Shown piece by piece: positions 1 to 11,379 of a DNA stretch of 64,000 nucleotides. Source of the DNA: Phyllostachys edulis (taxonomy: Eukaryota > Streptophyta > Magnoliopsida > Poales > Poaceae); the NCBI GenBank assembly GCA_036346405.1, contig CM070557.1, forward strand, positions 54,752,016-54,816,015. Reading direction: 5' to 3'. The notes under the pieces are model-generated. The model was given only the letters and a program-made list of their open reading frames with translations. It was not told where the DNA came from and made no database searches. A program made the translations under genes and the position numbers. Position 1 is the first letter of the stretch; each line of letters begins with the position of its first letter.

Positions 1-1290
1 GCCTGCGTCGTACTCGTACGCCGTAGTCGCCGTGCGCTGATCTGCTCTACCTCTCGATGTGGCTGGCGACGATCGGGTGTTCAACACAGCATGTGATAGT
101 AGATAGCGTAGTCGACGAAGAAGAGCTATCTCACCACGCACTACTCGAACGAGAACAAATCTGAGACGATGCTCAGAGAAGCACGCCACCGACAATGACG
201 ATTCTTCCGTGGAATAGATTTGATCTCTTATTTCTGAATCATGTTCTGTGTCTACAAAGTGCTCTGACGGCACCCCTCAAACCCTAGCACAAAAACTCCA
301 AAAGTTTTCTTCCGAAAGCCCTCTATAAAGCCACACAGACTCATAGCCTATCCCTCCTTTTTATAGACTAGAGTCCTAAACCATGTCCTTAACAACCCGG
401 ACACAATATCCTATCTCTTTCGAAACTCAAGGGACCCGAAACCCTTTCAAAACACGGGTTTTCCAATATATCTAAACCTTCCAGATATGAAACATCTTCC
501 ATATCTCCTCACGCGTCGAAGCCTTTAGGATCGCACCTCCTGAAGCTTCTCCACGCATTATGCATCCACCTTTGATCTCCACGCGCCCCAACGTAATCCC
601 GACCACCTCATGACATCGTTGACCGCCTGAACCTCAGATTTCTCCATCCTAGTCCCGGTCCTCCTCGTCATTGACCATGATCGTCTTCACGCCCAACCTG
701 CATATGCAAAGATCAAAGAACATTTTCCCGGCACAAGTTCTCTAACTTGACCAATATTAGTTCATACACGCATATCACACCCTCATCTATCAATAAACAT
801 GATAAACACGAACCAGATCATCTATGATTTGTTCTACCAGGTCTACGACCACTTCCAAGAAGTCCATGACCACTTCCACCAGGTCTACGACAACTGATCA
901 CAAAGCCTACGACCACGCACTGTAGCCTTCGACTACCGTACCTTCTGACCATCGACCAGTTCCTGTAGCTTCGACCATTCGACCACGCACTGTAGCTTTC
1001 GACAATTCGACCACGCACTGTAGCTTTTGACCACATCTACGACCACGTAGTCGAATCTCCTGTTACGACCACACAGTTCTCACGACCACATAGTCCTCGA
1101 TAAACACTATTCGATGATGAACATTACCCGAGCTACAATACTCGTAATGAACAGTGCTCGTTATGGCGTCTGTACCAATTGACTATTTCTCCTATTCGAT
1201 CGTCGCCACTCGTCACCACCAACCCTTGCCTCCCTCACAAATCTCATGTTGCAGAGCCATCATCTAACACCATCTTCTCGGTGCCTTACT
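1..1290. repeat. Degenerate LTR-retrotransposon DNA at left edge
   Basis: No gene is visible here. About 595-720 resembles, in the same orientation, 24.22-24.31 kb, which is the reverse of the LTR family at 11.63 and 19.43 kb (shared wording around CCTAGTCCCG and CGTTGACCA). I therefore read this as a diverged minus-oriented LTR or LTR-flank fragment. The exact boundaries cannot be placed. Confidence 0.4.
835..1110. repeat. CGACCAC-rich short tandem repeats
   Basis: Irregular repeats of roughly 25-40 bp built from CTACGACCAC and CGACCACGCACTGTAGC units. Similar TTACGACCA/TGGTCGTA units occur in the Gypsy LTRs at 9.1 and 48.0 kb and at 22.8 kb. This block is therefore probably a relic of the same Gypsy lineage. 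Confidence 0.5.
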
Positions 1291-1873
1291 ATTATTTCTA
1301 TAATCGACGCTGTGTCTTTGCCAGCAACTCACTTGTAAATAAAAGCTACTAGTTCAATGCCAGTGCGTTGCTATGGATAAAAAAAAATCATAAACCACCT
1401 TGTTCGTGGCTCACATTGCGCCTCTGCCATCATGCTCGGCTAGCGTCGCACCCTCGGCTTCATCGCTACGCTAGACCTGCATCACTGTTCCCACGCCTTG
1501 TCGCTCATGACAAAATTGGGACCGTCGGTCCTAGGAAAGCCGGTTTCACTCGAAGGTGATAGGATCAGCTCGGTGGCGGCGAGGTTAACTGCAGCCACAT
1601 TCGGTGATCCTTATTAGAAGGTATTGCTAACATGATTTATGAATGGTGTTTATTTCATCTCTGTATTTGTCTATTTATGGCTCCCGACTGATAGTTGTAT
1701 CTATACAGGGCCGAACTAATAAAGTCTGGTACAACATAGGGCGATATAACTTAACTGGAACAAAAAACTGAAGCACATACCTTGAATTGTCGAAGAGAAG
1801 TATGTGCAGATAGAAGGATAATGTACGCATGAGATTAACCAGAATGTGAAAACTTCGAAGGGAATAACCAGAT
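1291..1873 (+). repeat. Left inverted arm
   Basis: Matches the reverse complement of 8000-8578 almost end to end, with scattered substitutions and small indels. Near its outer edge (1349-1352) is CTAG followed by TGCCAGTGCGTTGC, which resembles a Helitron 3' terminus read on the minus strand. A 63-codon open frame in the arm is conserved in the other arm only because the arms are copies; it is not a credible gene. Confidence 0.8.
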
Positions 1874-2406
1874 GGACACTACACATGTTGGGAAATACTT
1901 AGGCTTGCTCTTAAAACCATGATAGCAAAAATTATTATTATATTTTGCATGTGTTCTTCATAAACACGATTACATAAAGATAAAATTTATGTTTTAACCA
2001 CCAATACCAATACATCACTATGGTGCATCTTTGTAAATTAAGGTTGTGGCTCAGATTTAATGGATGAGTATGCATTAAACTTTTGTAGATCTTCTCAAGT
2101 AATGTCTTATATAGGAATTTTCTCAGATCTTCATGGTTACATGTTTGTCAGTTAGCTATTGGTGATGTGAGAAGAAGTTTGCCCAGACTTGTTTCTTTTC
2201 AGAGCCAGGATAGATGTTCTATTTCTCAGTGAATGCATGCATTTCCAAAAGCTTCTTCTTTGCCTTAAGTATATTTAGGAGAAATTGGTTTATATCTTAG
2301 CTAAGCTTGCCAATTTTCTTTGGTATTTATATGATGCTATTTGCAAACAAAGTCAACATTCTCTATGTAGCATACATGATGGTATATTCTCTTGCCTGCT
2401 CTGTAG

Positions 2407-2619
2407 GAAATCGTACAGAAGACCCCAATAAGAGTGATTCATCGTAGAAGCCCATTGGAGCAAAAACAGATTATACATTGGTGAGATGCTTCCAACTTTA
2501 TATAATCCATTGTTTTATATTTCAAAATCTGAGAAAAATCAATTCGTCTGTCAATCAGGATGGAGATTGAGAAAGTTGCAGGTAGCTCAAACTATTACTT
2601 GTTGCATCTATGCACTCAG
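2407..2619 (+). pseudogene. PUS10: PUS10 tRNA pseudouridine synthase, two-exon fragment
   Basis: Two exons with correct splice signals: 2407-2480 (after CTGTAG, before GTGAGA) and 2559-2619 (after CAATCAG, before GTAAGC). Joined, they read EIVQKTPIRVIHRRSPLEQK and then a segment around MEIEKVAGSSNYYLLHLCTQ. This is the conserved C-terminal catalytic-domain region of Pus10, the archaeal/eukaryotic pseudouridine synthase for tRNA positions 54/55; the family has QKTPxRVLHRR, then HLxTQAGTYIKEFVHG. The next expected exon (AGTYIKEFVHGDLG) is absent downstream and no upstream exons are seen. It is a non-functional captured piece of about 45 residues with its intron kept. The reading frame across the splice is intact. 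Confidence 0.88.
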
Positions 2620-4307
2620 GTAAGCATTGTAACTATGTCCGCGAGAAAGAGGTAGACTGCATTGTTATGGTGGTTCGGATTGGGGCGTGTCGACATCAGA
2701 GTTGAAGTTGGGAGCAGTGACAACGATATCAATGGCAAGGTCGCTGGCCGGAGTTGATGTTGGCATAGTTCCGTGGTCGTCGATTGGGCGCCCACTGCCT
2801 TGCCGACAGCTTTCAGGATGCTTGTGATGATTACATTAGTTTTTCTCCGGTTACTGCACGCTTTCCAGTCCATGCCTCTCGTGAGTGAAAAAACAGTCAA
2901 TTCTTCGTGTTCATGTCTCTGTGATAAATACTAATGGGCCGATGATCTGAAATTGAGTTGCTAGGCAAGGCGCTACAACTGCAAAGCTGCTATGAATTCA
3001 GGCCATAATAAGCTCTTAAATTGTTCATTTTGTAGTTTAGTTACTCGGGTTCATCCAATCTTCTGAAGCTTCTTTCCTTTTCAATTTCTGTAATTTGACC
3101 AACTGAGAATAGCTGAAATAACATTTACACCATTGCTTCTTACGGAAGTTTACCAGTTACCATGTTTTTAATGAAACTTAATAACATTTCTGAGAAGTTT
3201 ATTCCTGAAGTTTATCAAGGCTTTATATAGGCATATTCAAATTATTTCCAGGATTTCCATTCCTATCCATGAGAAGGATCCCCAAAGAATGTGGTTGGAA
3301 TCTTGAATAATTGTAGTTTTGGACAAAACGATATAACCAGTTACTTACATCGACAGAGGATGGACAATGCCAAATGCCAAAGTTGGTCCCAAGTATTCCA
3401 GAAAACTCTGAATTTGGGAAAGAACAATTACACAAAGTTCCTCTCGTTAGAACCATAAGGCATTCCCCTCTCCAATTTGCTGAAAGACCATTAGTCCAAC
3501 AACCACTTGTGTATCAAAGTTGTATGATTAGTTATGAACTTTTGTCTGAAAAATAATGTTTTACTAGTAGGGTGCCTGTGCGTTGCAACGGAATCCGAAA
3601 AGAGAGTGAGACGTGGTCATAAAATATACAATAAATATCAATTTTATTCTATACACATATCAAGCAAAACATATCTATACAAGCTAGTACATAAATCAAA
3701 TCGTAAAAAAAATACTACATGTTCTAAAATCCCAAAAGCAAATTAAAGCCATCATCGTTGTCAGGTTATTGAAATGCCTCAGCCGTCACTTTCCAGTTGC
3801 AACGGAAACACGCACTTTGTGCCATTTTTTTCATATTTTTTATTACACTCATCGTGCAAACCTTACAAATGAATATAACAAACATTTTCATCATAATCTA
3901 TTTCGCAAAATGCTATCCGAATGTGCATGTCTGGAGGAGTTCCTATTTGAAATTATCATTAGAGCGAGAAGACCAATATTATATATATTTTTTAAGAGTG
4001 ATATTATCTATGTTGGAGAATGTAAAATAGCCGAACACAAAAGAGGTCGGCGTACACTCCATGGCTTAAAAAAAATGTGAAAATCCAAAACTTTTGTTCA
4101 AAGCAAGCATACAGTAGAATGCATGATTGGACCAAATAATGGTCATAAAAACCATTGTTAAGAATTGTACATTGCCAATTCCCAACCCCTTGCACTGAAC
4201 ATCGAAAAGAACCCTCATAAACAAAAACTAAAACAATCACCACGTTTAGTGGCATGACAAACAAATAAGACAGGAAAGCAAAGTGACATTACCATATTGT
4301 AGTTAAC
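2620..4307. other. Non-coding interior of inverted-repeat element
   Basis: No recognisable exon. AT-rich intron-like sequence with short open frames that do not resemble known proteins. It contains a Helitron-like CTAG terminus at 3564-3591. Confidence 0.4.
3564..3591 (-). mobile_element. Helitron-like 3' terminus motif
   Basis: Read on the minus strand: the palindrome CGTTGCAACG, then CACAGGCACCCTA, then CTAG. A GC-rich palindrome about a dozen bases before a terminal CTAG is the usual Helitron 3' end. Sister motifs lie at 1349, 8515 and 36948. No matching 5' TC end was identified. Confidence 0.45.
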
Positions 4308-4424
4308 CTTTGCACTGAATTTCTTGAGCTCCTTGATAAGGCTAATATGGAACTTCTGGAGGGTCTTGTGTAGACGATATGGCAAATGAATCACAAATGC
4401 TTTCATGTTCCCATTTACATTCAT
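4308..4424 (-). pseudogene. RPS7: 40S ribosomal protein S7 (eS7) exon fragment
   Basis: One exon of 39 codons on the minus strand, acceptor AG before it and donor GTTAAC after it. The protein begins MNVNGNMKAFVIHLPYRLHK and continues KFHISLIKELKKFSAK. This matches the eS7 segment MDxxGNRKAVVIHVPYRLRKAxxKIHxRLVRELEKKFSGK of the small ribosomal subunit. Several strongly conserved basic residues are changed and one K of EKKF is lost, so it is a decayed copy. The exons encoding the rest of the roughly 190-residue protein are not present nearby. Confidence 0.85.
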
Positions 4425-5099
4425 CTAGCTGGAAAACAAACACCACCACCACCGTCTTATGACAATGATTCCTGATGTGCAGCATAAGCACATAGACAAC
4501 ATAGTTGCAGGGCCATCCAAGAGGAAGGAAAATTCCTGATGTGTCATTCTGAGGAAGAAGGAGGAAGCATATCATCCTAAACAAAACTACATGTCCCTTG
4601 CAAGATTGTACTAACTACTAAGGATGTCGATCAGTGGAAGTTAGGCATTACAAGCTTAAGAACAGAGAAGATTTATTAGGTGGGTATATCAAACATCAAC
4701 AAGTAATATGAAAATAAACAACAGAGAATAGAAAGCACATGCAAAGACCTTTTGTTAGAAAGATTGGAATGCAAAGACCTTTCAAGGATCGAGATTTCTA
4801 TTGCAAGCCAGTTTGTCTCACGGGGTACACGACTAAGAATTATAGAAGAATGATATAGAAGACCAAAGGAGATGACTATTACAAATAGGATCTGAAATTA
4901 ACTGGAGAAGCTTTAACTAAGTCATGAAAGGGGAAAAAACTTTTCTAGATCTTTATTCAAGCCTGAAGCAGGGGGGGGGAGAAGAAGCTATGGTACATTC
5001 AAAGCGGGCAGGGAAACTTGCACTGTATTAACAGAAACATTTTTGTGAACAAATATCTTAAACCTATGACTTGCTGAAAGTTATACTTGAAATACTAAC
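4425..5099. other. Non-coding spacer between captured fragments
   Basis: No exon recognised. The next E1 exon that should follow (DDDTNFHMD region) is not found, so the capture boundary for the E1 fragment probably lies here. Confidence 0.35.
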
Positions 5100-6095
5100 C
5101 TTCTCAAATTGGATAGGTTTCATTTGGAATCCTGGAGGTAACCTCTTGGCATATTCTTCCAACTTAGCCGTAAGATCATCGATAATAGTGACATCATCAA
5201 GCGAGGAGCCGGAAAGGTTAGTGGCCTTCTCATCTGTCACAATATTGACCCCTTTCTTTGGCTCAAGTATAGGACAGTAACCTTATTTACTACATCACCA
5301 ATTTGAATTGTGTTTTTTTGCCCAATCGTATAGAAATTCCAAATGACTCATCCTCAATATTGAAGGACATAATGAAGTGTATATGAGATGGATCAACAGC
5401 TGAAAATTTCAGCGGATGAGGGAAGCGCTTTTGGGCAGACTAGAAAGGGCCACCCATGCTAGTGGCAGCATCTTCAGAAAAAGTGAATGTGAGCTGCTTC
5501 ACACGGTTTGAGAAATAATCCTCAAATCTGCCAAGAGCAAAAAAATAGGGAACTTATCTACTTGCACACAAAAACTGAAGCTCTAAAACGAGGTACATCT
5601 CTAGGAAAAAAACAAAGAAGCTGTTGAAGTACAAGATTTCTCGGATCTTAAATAATACATCTTGTTGATGCCCCATGCATAGCAAAATGATGGTATCTTG
5701 ACAGTACTAATCTACACAGGTCACACACTAGAACAGACATTAGTTAATACAACATTGCAAGGGGCTAAATCTGATAAACCATTTATGGTGGATTCAACTA
5801 ATCTTTTTTGTGAGGGAGGGAGGATGATGCGGAATTCCATAGACAGTTAAAGCATCAGCTTAAAAATGTGGTAGAGACCAAGCACAAACAAAAACGAAGA
5901 TCATACAAAAATAAAATAACAATGACATGCAGAAGAGATAAACATACTTTAGTCAGGCCCAAGTTATGCAATCCTCAAATGTATCACACCGCTTTTTGTC
6001 AAGACATTCAGATACACGTTCAAGTAATTCTCTTGCTTGAGCATCACCTGTCTTCCTCATGGCAGTAGCATATTCACAATCGAAGTAGTAGCAGA
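5100..6095 (-). pseudogene. Ubiquitin-activating enzyme E1 (UBA1/2) fragment with stops
   Basis: Two minus-strand exons of the E1 enzyme that adenylates and thioesterifies ubiquitin. Exon 6095-5949/5948 reads ATAMRKTGDAQARELLERVS, then ECLDKKRCDTFEDCITWA. Exon 5527-5100 reads FEDYFSNRVKQLTFTFSEDA, then PKKGVNIVTDEKATNL and ends PPGFQMKPIQFEK before GTTAG. This is the region just before the DDDTNFHMD motif of plant E1. The phase across the intron fits (CTA AA|A TTT). It is broken: Arg to TGA near 5957, Trp to TAG near 5446, and further stops and a small indel around 5285-5320. It covers roughly 190 of about 1050 residues and lacks the adenylation ATP-site and catalytic Cys regions, so it cannot be functional. 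Confidence 0.9.
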
Positions 6096-6264
6096 CTAAC
6101 CTGGAACGAACAAATAGACCATAGAATCCGGTAGCTTGTGCTCATTTTTTCTGACGAGGAATGAAGTGACCAAATGAGATAAATCTCATGTTACATCTGA
6201 TATGAAAAACATTTTTACACATTCCAAACATTGAAAACCAGATTGATATCTTTGCTGACCTCAC

Positions 6265-6354
6265 AGAGTCCAGAATCTCCAAGTATCTGGCTGTCCTGTC
6301 CTCAGTTGGAGGTAAGCTTTGAATTTTGATCCCATTGGAGCCATCCAATATCAT
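6265..6354 (-). pseudogene. Unassigned exon-like fragment
   Basis: An open 30-codon block on the minus strand, preceded by GGCAG and followed by GTGAGG, reading MILDGSNGIKIQSLPPTEDR and then TARYLEILDS. The sharp splice-like borders and protein-like composition suggest another captured exon. I do not recognise the family. It could be an upstream exon of an unknown gene picked up with the E1 piece. Confidence 0.35.
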
Positions 6355-6979
6355 CTGCCGAACCACAAATAGTTTTCCGAGCATGCTCTACAAGGCTACA
6401 CACATAGATATCAAACCAGTCATCCCAAGTCCCAACACAGGAACATCTTACGAAAAATTATTCCATCCACTAAAGTTGAATTTCACATTCAAATTTTTAA
6501 TCTAAAAAGAGTGTCAAAATTTCATCAGTTTTCAACTGACAAATGTTGACTTCATTCTTTAGTATGGATCAAATAACCCACTGAGTGGCAATTCTATTAA
6601 CAGTGCAGTTAACACTTCGTATAGTAATACACACATAATTACTCAATGATACTTGTAGCTTATGTCACATTGTCCCCTAGAAGCACAGATTAGGATTGGC
6701 AGGAGAAGAATAAAACACAAAGATGCTAGAAGTCCCATTCTGGAAAACACGCGAAGGTATCATCTACACTGAGTTTTCTTCAGAGGGGCTTCCACTACAA
6801 TCTACTTCACCAGGAGATGAGTCGATGCCGATGAGGCGATTTTCCCAAAGAAGTTCAAAGGGCAGCTATGAAATGCACAATTCTTACTATGCTACGCATG
6901 TGATTGAATGCTCTCATGCATTCACAAAATTCACACACGAATCATCCAAGCGGACATTTAGTAGTATCTTTGATGCATC
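6355..6979. other. Non-coding spacer
   Basis: AT-rich, no gene recognised. An 86-codon open frame at 6723-6983 (+) has no recognisable domain and I do not call it a gene. Confidence 0.3.
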
Positions 6980-7790
6980 ATAAAACCGAGTAATGACACG
7001 AACCAACAAGAATACCAAATTTCTTCGGATCTCCCAACGATGGTTTCAATCTGCACGGACGCCATCGACCGTGTGCCGGACTCGCTATGTGTGTGTTAGC
7101 TGCTCATGGAGGACGTGGAGTCGGTCCACGAGCTCGATCTTGCGCGCGGCAGCACCGCGACGCGTCGCGTGGACTGCTCAACCTCCACGCTGCGCCGACG
7201 ATGGTCCGCGCCAACCTCGATGGGCACGGCACGGTCGGTGATTTGCGTACCTCGGCCTCGCGGCCGGCGCGAGCCTTGGTGGTGGCGATGGATACCGCCA
7301 GAGCTCGTCTTCGCAGAGATTAGCCGCTTCTTTGGAGCGCGACGTGGGTGGCGGTGAAGGCGGTTGTCGACAACGGCTCCTGGATGTCGCGATCGCGACG
7401 CCGAGGCGGTCTCGGCGTCCGCTACGACGGGGTGAAGGCGGCGCCCGCGAGTGGTTGAGGAGCGGACAGCGACGATGGCTCGTTGCCAGGCGAGAGGCGG
7501 CTGTGGCGGTGCCCGACCTAGGAGCGGTAGGGCGGAGTCGTGCAGATGGATGACGCGGAGGCGAGGGGCGAGGGAGGCAGTTTGGCGTGGCATTTGCGAG
7601 TAGGGGCAGATAATCGTGTGGGGAGTGCGACTACGTGGGAATCGTGTGGGGATGCGGGAAGGTTTGGATTGAAGTTTGTGGGCGGTTGCCGGAGGCGCAG
7701 TCGTCAGCCCGTGGGATCGCGTAGCAGTCGTGGGTGGGACCGAGGTGGGACGATCGTTCGCGCAAGCACGGACTAAACTCCAAATTATAG
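6980..7790. other. GC-rich island, possible captured first exon
   Basis: Abrupt rise in GC and CpG relative to both sides, with open frames on both strands typical of GC-rich grass first exons. None gives a recognisable protein. The most economical reading is a captured 5' exon/promoter region of a host gene. The flanking stretch at 7.79-7.87 kb ends in GTCAGCATTTGCC, which resembles the ends of the MULE-like elements at 25.2 and 34.7 kb. Confidence 0.35.
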
Positions 7791-7999
7791 CAGTTAAGAT
7801 ATCTTCTACTCCACCTTATAAATTTTGATATATGGCAGCCTTTTCAGATATGTCAGCATTTGCCCCGCTCAACTTTTGGAATGACGCATAGCATTATTTC
7901 TCTCTCTCGGTCACCATGAATGAACTTTAGTATGAATATTATCTTATTCACAACGAAATTGGGAACACCATAGATATGCTTCGATTGTTATGAACTGGT

Positions 8000-8578
8000 T
8001 CTTCCCTTCAAAGTTTTCACATTCTGGTTAATCTCATGCGTACATTATCCTTCTATCTGCACATACTTCTCTTCGACAATTCAAGGTATGTGCTTCAGTT
8101 TTTTGTTTCCAGTTAAGTTATATCGCCCTATGTTGTACCAGACTTTATTAATTCGGCTCTGTATAGATACAACTATCAGTCGGGCGCCATAAATAGACAA
8201 ATACAGAGATGAAATAAACACCATTCATAAATCATGTTAGCAATACCTTCTAATAAGAATCACCAAATGTGGCTGCAGTTAACCTCGCCGCCATCGAGCC
8301 GATCCTATCACCTTCAAGTGAAACCGGCTTTCCTAGGACCGACGGTCCCAATTTTGTCATGAGCGACAAGGCGTGGGAACAGTGATGCAGGTCTAGCGTA
8401 GCGATGAAGCCGAGGGTGCGACGCTAGCCGAGCATGATGGTAGAGGCGCAATGCGAGCCACAAACAACGTGGTCTATGCCTTTTTTTTATCCGTAGCAAC
8501 GCACAGGCATTGAACTAGTAGCTTTTATTTACAAGTGAGTTGCTGGTAAGGACAAAGTGTCGATTATAGAAATAACAG
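8000..8578 (-). repeat. Right inverted arm
   Basis: Reverse complement of 1291-1873. A CTAG preceded by CCGTAGCAACGCACAGGCA lies at 8515-8518, the plus-strand version of the Helitron-like end. The Gypsy LTR at 8579 begins immediately after this arm. Confidence 0.8.
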
Positions 8579-9372
8579 TGTTGGTGTATTAGAACCGATC
8601 TTACGTAATGATTGTTTGATTTGGGGGGTTTCCAAGGCTCAAATCATGCAGAGAGAATGACACATGGATTTTTATACAGGTTCGGGCCTTCTCGAGGGAG
8701 AATAACAACCATACTCCTGTGTGTATGTATTGAGTATATGCTGATTACAAATCAAGGGAAAGACTCCAGTGTAAAGCCTTGTGTTCCTGATTCGCCTCTC
8801 CCCTTCTTCCTAATGATTCCGCCTTCTTATACAGTACTCGAAGAGGACTGCCGTTTCTCCGGTCCAAAGGGCACCTCAATGATGAAAATAATGGAGCCAT
8901 TACTGGAGTTTATTATGGGAGTAGTAACATTCCCACGTCGCTAGGCAATTATCACCAGGACAAAGAGTTGAATCATGCCATTATTGTAGAGAATAACAGT
9001 GTAATTAACTGTCCATATCGTTGGATATGATGTAGAAGATTCCCTAATCAACTAGGCCTACCTGTCTATAGGCTATATCGACTAGGGCCTGGTCATAGAA
9101 GGACTTACGACCAGGTGTCAGTCGTAGTAAAGCTTACGACCATATATTGATCGTAGAATAACTTACGACCATAGGCTAGTCGTAGAAAAGCTTACGACTA
9201 TGGAGTAGTCATAGGAGGACCTACGACTATGAGGTGGTCGTAGAAGAACTTACGACCTCCAGCTTCTCTCTTATGGAAATTAAGGGGTATCTCGATAACC
9301 ATATGACATAATTATTATCCATAATAAGAATTACAGATAAATATCTAAATGAGGATTATTAGATCCTCGTCA
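8579..9372 (-). repeat. 3' LTR of the Gypsy element (794 bp)
   Basis: Starts TGTTGGTGTATTAGAACC and ends ATCCTCGTCA. It is the same family as the LTR at 47512-48282, which starts TGTCGGTGTTTTAGAACC and has the same end. Orientation comes from the neighbours: a polypurine tract adjoins this copy, and a primer-binding site adjoins the 47.5-kb copy. Confidence 0.8.
9098..9267. repeat. Short palindromic tandem repeats in the LTR
   Basis: About five units of roughly 30 bp, each pairing TTACGACCA with a following TGGTCGTAG or close variants. Each unit can form a small stem. The same pattern recurs at 22836-22974 and 48012-48160. Confidence 0.75.
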
Positions 9373-9390
9373 TCTAGCCCCCAGCTTCAA
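9373..9390 (-). other. Polypurine tract
   Basis: Minus strand TTGAAGCTGGGGGCTAGA directly before the LTR start TGACGAGG. This is the expected plus-strand primer site for a minus-oriented element. Confidence 0.6.
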
Positions 9391-9773
9391 GTGAAAATAA
9401 CTTACTTGGAAAGGAGTCGTAATTGACCTTACGACCACAAGGTGGTCGTGAAATCATGGTCGAAGGAAAAAACTCTTCGACTGGTGTTCCATTTGAGCAG
9501 AAATATACCTGGTCAAGAAATCTGTAAGGAGCCGTACTACTAGTAGGTGGTCGTAGGAAATCTCACGACTACAAAGTGGTCGTGGTATGGTGGTCGGAAG
9601 TAAAACATTTCAAACTGGTGTTTCATTTGACCAGAAAAGACTTGGTCAAGAAGGTAATTTCGCTTGTGGTGTGAAGACAAATTTGGTTTTCTCAAACGGG
9701 CAGATTTGCATAATCTAAATCGACTCTCACAAAATCTGTCCGTTGGAGCGGTTCTCGGAGCGGTGGCAACTGT

Positions 9774-11379
9774 TGGTGTAGGATCAAGGATGGTTGACTA
9801 GAGGGGGGGGTGAATAGGAGGTTTTTAAACTTTTTAGCCAATTAACAATTTAAGCCAATTAATAACTTAGTCTAAACAAGTTACACTTCTAGCTAAGCAT
9901 TTCAACACACGAAATAAGCTAGAAATGTAAATGCAGAAATAGTAAAGACTAGAAATAACCACAATGAGACAATGATGTTTTTCTCGTGGTATCGAAGACT
10001 TGCCGGTCTTGACTAGTCCACGTTGAGGAAGCTTGACACCTCAAGCTGGCTCCACGAATCAAGCCTTTCCTCGATCACTATGTTTGTTCTTCCTCCGCCC
10101 CAGAGATGGCGAACACCAAACCACTCACACGCTTGCACCGGCCCTCTTCACAATCTTCTTGAAGAGATCACCGTGCTCCACCGCCAAGGCCGTCTAGGAG
10201 TTTGGCAAAACTCCAAGATTAACAAATCGATGACCTTCGCTTGACGGCGCTCAAATGCAATAGGATCAACTAGGATGAATGAATGCACTTGAATGGACTC
10301 ATCCGCCTCACTATTAATGCACAAGCGAATTTTGGAGTTGAGTGAATGCTCAAGGCTCTCAAGGCTCTATGGATGTTAAATGAACGTTAGCTTTAAGTAC
10401 TTGAGCAGTTGGAGGGGTATTTATAACCCCCACCAACAATTATGACCATTAGGGAGGGAAACCCCAACTTTCAGCGAAATGCGGTATGACCGCCATCTAG
10501 GGTGTGGTACGACCGCATCCAATGTCAGGGCACAGTAACGGCTAGAACAGAGGCAATTAATAACTCTGACATAGCCGTTGAAAATTCGGCGCAGTACGAC
10601 CGCCAACTAAAACGCGGTACAACCGCATCGCCCGGTCATACTGCACGTAGGAGCGGTATAACCGATCGTACGGTTTTCAAAACCGCCAAAGTGGCATGCT
10701 CAGAGAGAGCTCCGAGCCAAAATGCATCGGTTCTGGTTTTATCAAACCACCAACTAAAAATCGGAACAACCGCAATGCGGTAGTAACGCTCAAAGAGCTG
10801 GTCGTACCGCATTGGCGCTCAGTTGGCAGAAGCATTCAAAATTCAGAAGTACCATCAAGTAAAGTGCGGTCATACCGCACCAAGCGGTACAACCGTCAGT
10901 TTAACTTTGGTACGACTGATTTTTGACAAATGCATTTTGAGCTTTTAAATTCAAATTCAAATGCATGCATGATCCTAAATTGATCCATATGTCATAAGAA
11001 CATGCTATCAACCTACTAGTCGCGATCCCTCTTAATAGTACGATATTTAACCTATAATCCGGTCTTCCAACCAATTCTCCTAAGACCGATAAAAACAAAA
11101 GGATCCTAGACTACTTGTACCTTGTTTTAAGCCATGTAGAACTTCATGTATCCTTTAGCATGCATCCTTACATCATCAAAGCCACCAATGGGATTTAACC
11201 TTGTAAATACTCCATAAGCACGTTAATCCCATATTCACACATTATCATTAATTACTAAAACAATTTTTAGGGGCCTAGATGCTTTTAGTTGGGTCACCAC
11301 GTCTTCAACTCAAGTGCGTGGTTATAAAAACTTACCGTGGGTGCGGTTTTAGGTTTCTTACTTTTCCCCAATTGCTCCA
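9774..11379 (-). mobile_element. Solo LTR, 1606 bp
   Basis: Runs TGGTGTAGGATC to TTGCTCCA, bounded by ACTGT at 9769-9773 and 11380-11384. The motif GACTAGAGGGGGGGTGAATAGG near the left end is the reverse of the 3' end shared by related LTRs (CTATTCACCC...CTCTAGTC), so the LTR is in minus orientation. No internal sequence or second LTR is present. It contains many GCGGT/ACCGC words (10.45-10.92 kb) but no credible gene. Confidence 0.75.

Larger units (their letters stand above)
1291..8578. mobile_element. Large inverted-repeat element carrying captured gene fragments
   Basis: Two arms of about 0.58 kb in inverted orientation (1291-1873 and 8000-8578) enclose 6.1 kb. The interior holds exon pieces of at least three unrelated host genes on both strands: PUS10, RPS7 and ubiquitin E1. 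Introns are still attached to several pieces, so capture was at DNA level, as known for Pack-MULEs and Helitrons. No transposase is visible, so the element would be non-autonomous. The right outer edge is exactly where a Gypsy LTR starts (8579), so any terminal target duplication is hidden. An alternative is a composite of two Helitron ends facing each other, since each arm contains a CTAG terminus motif. Confidence 0.55.

Noticed and set aside
7096..7593. 165-codon minus-strand open frame in the GC-rich island
   Set aside because: Arg/Pro/Ser-rich frames appear on both strands at once, as expected from GC-rich DNA. No domain, and no splice context supporting a gene.
1368..8499. Two near-identical 61-63 residue 'proteins' at 1368-1559 and 8314-8499
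   Set aside because: They are copies only because they lie in the two inverted arms. The composition is not protein-like and no start context or domain is present.
9098..9267. CRISPR-like spaced repeats
   Set aside because: Imperfect palindromic repeats without constant spacers, inside an LTR, in a plant nuclear genome.
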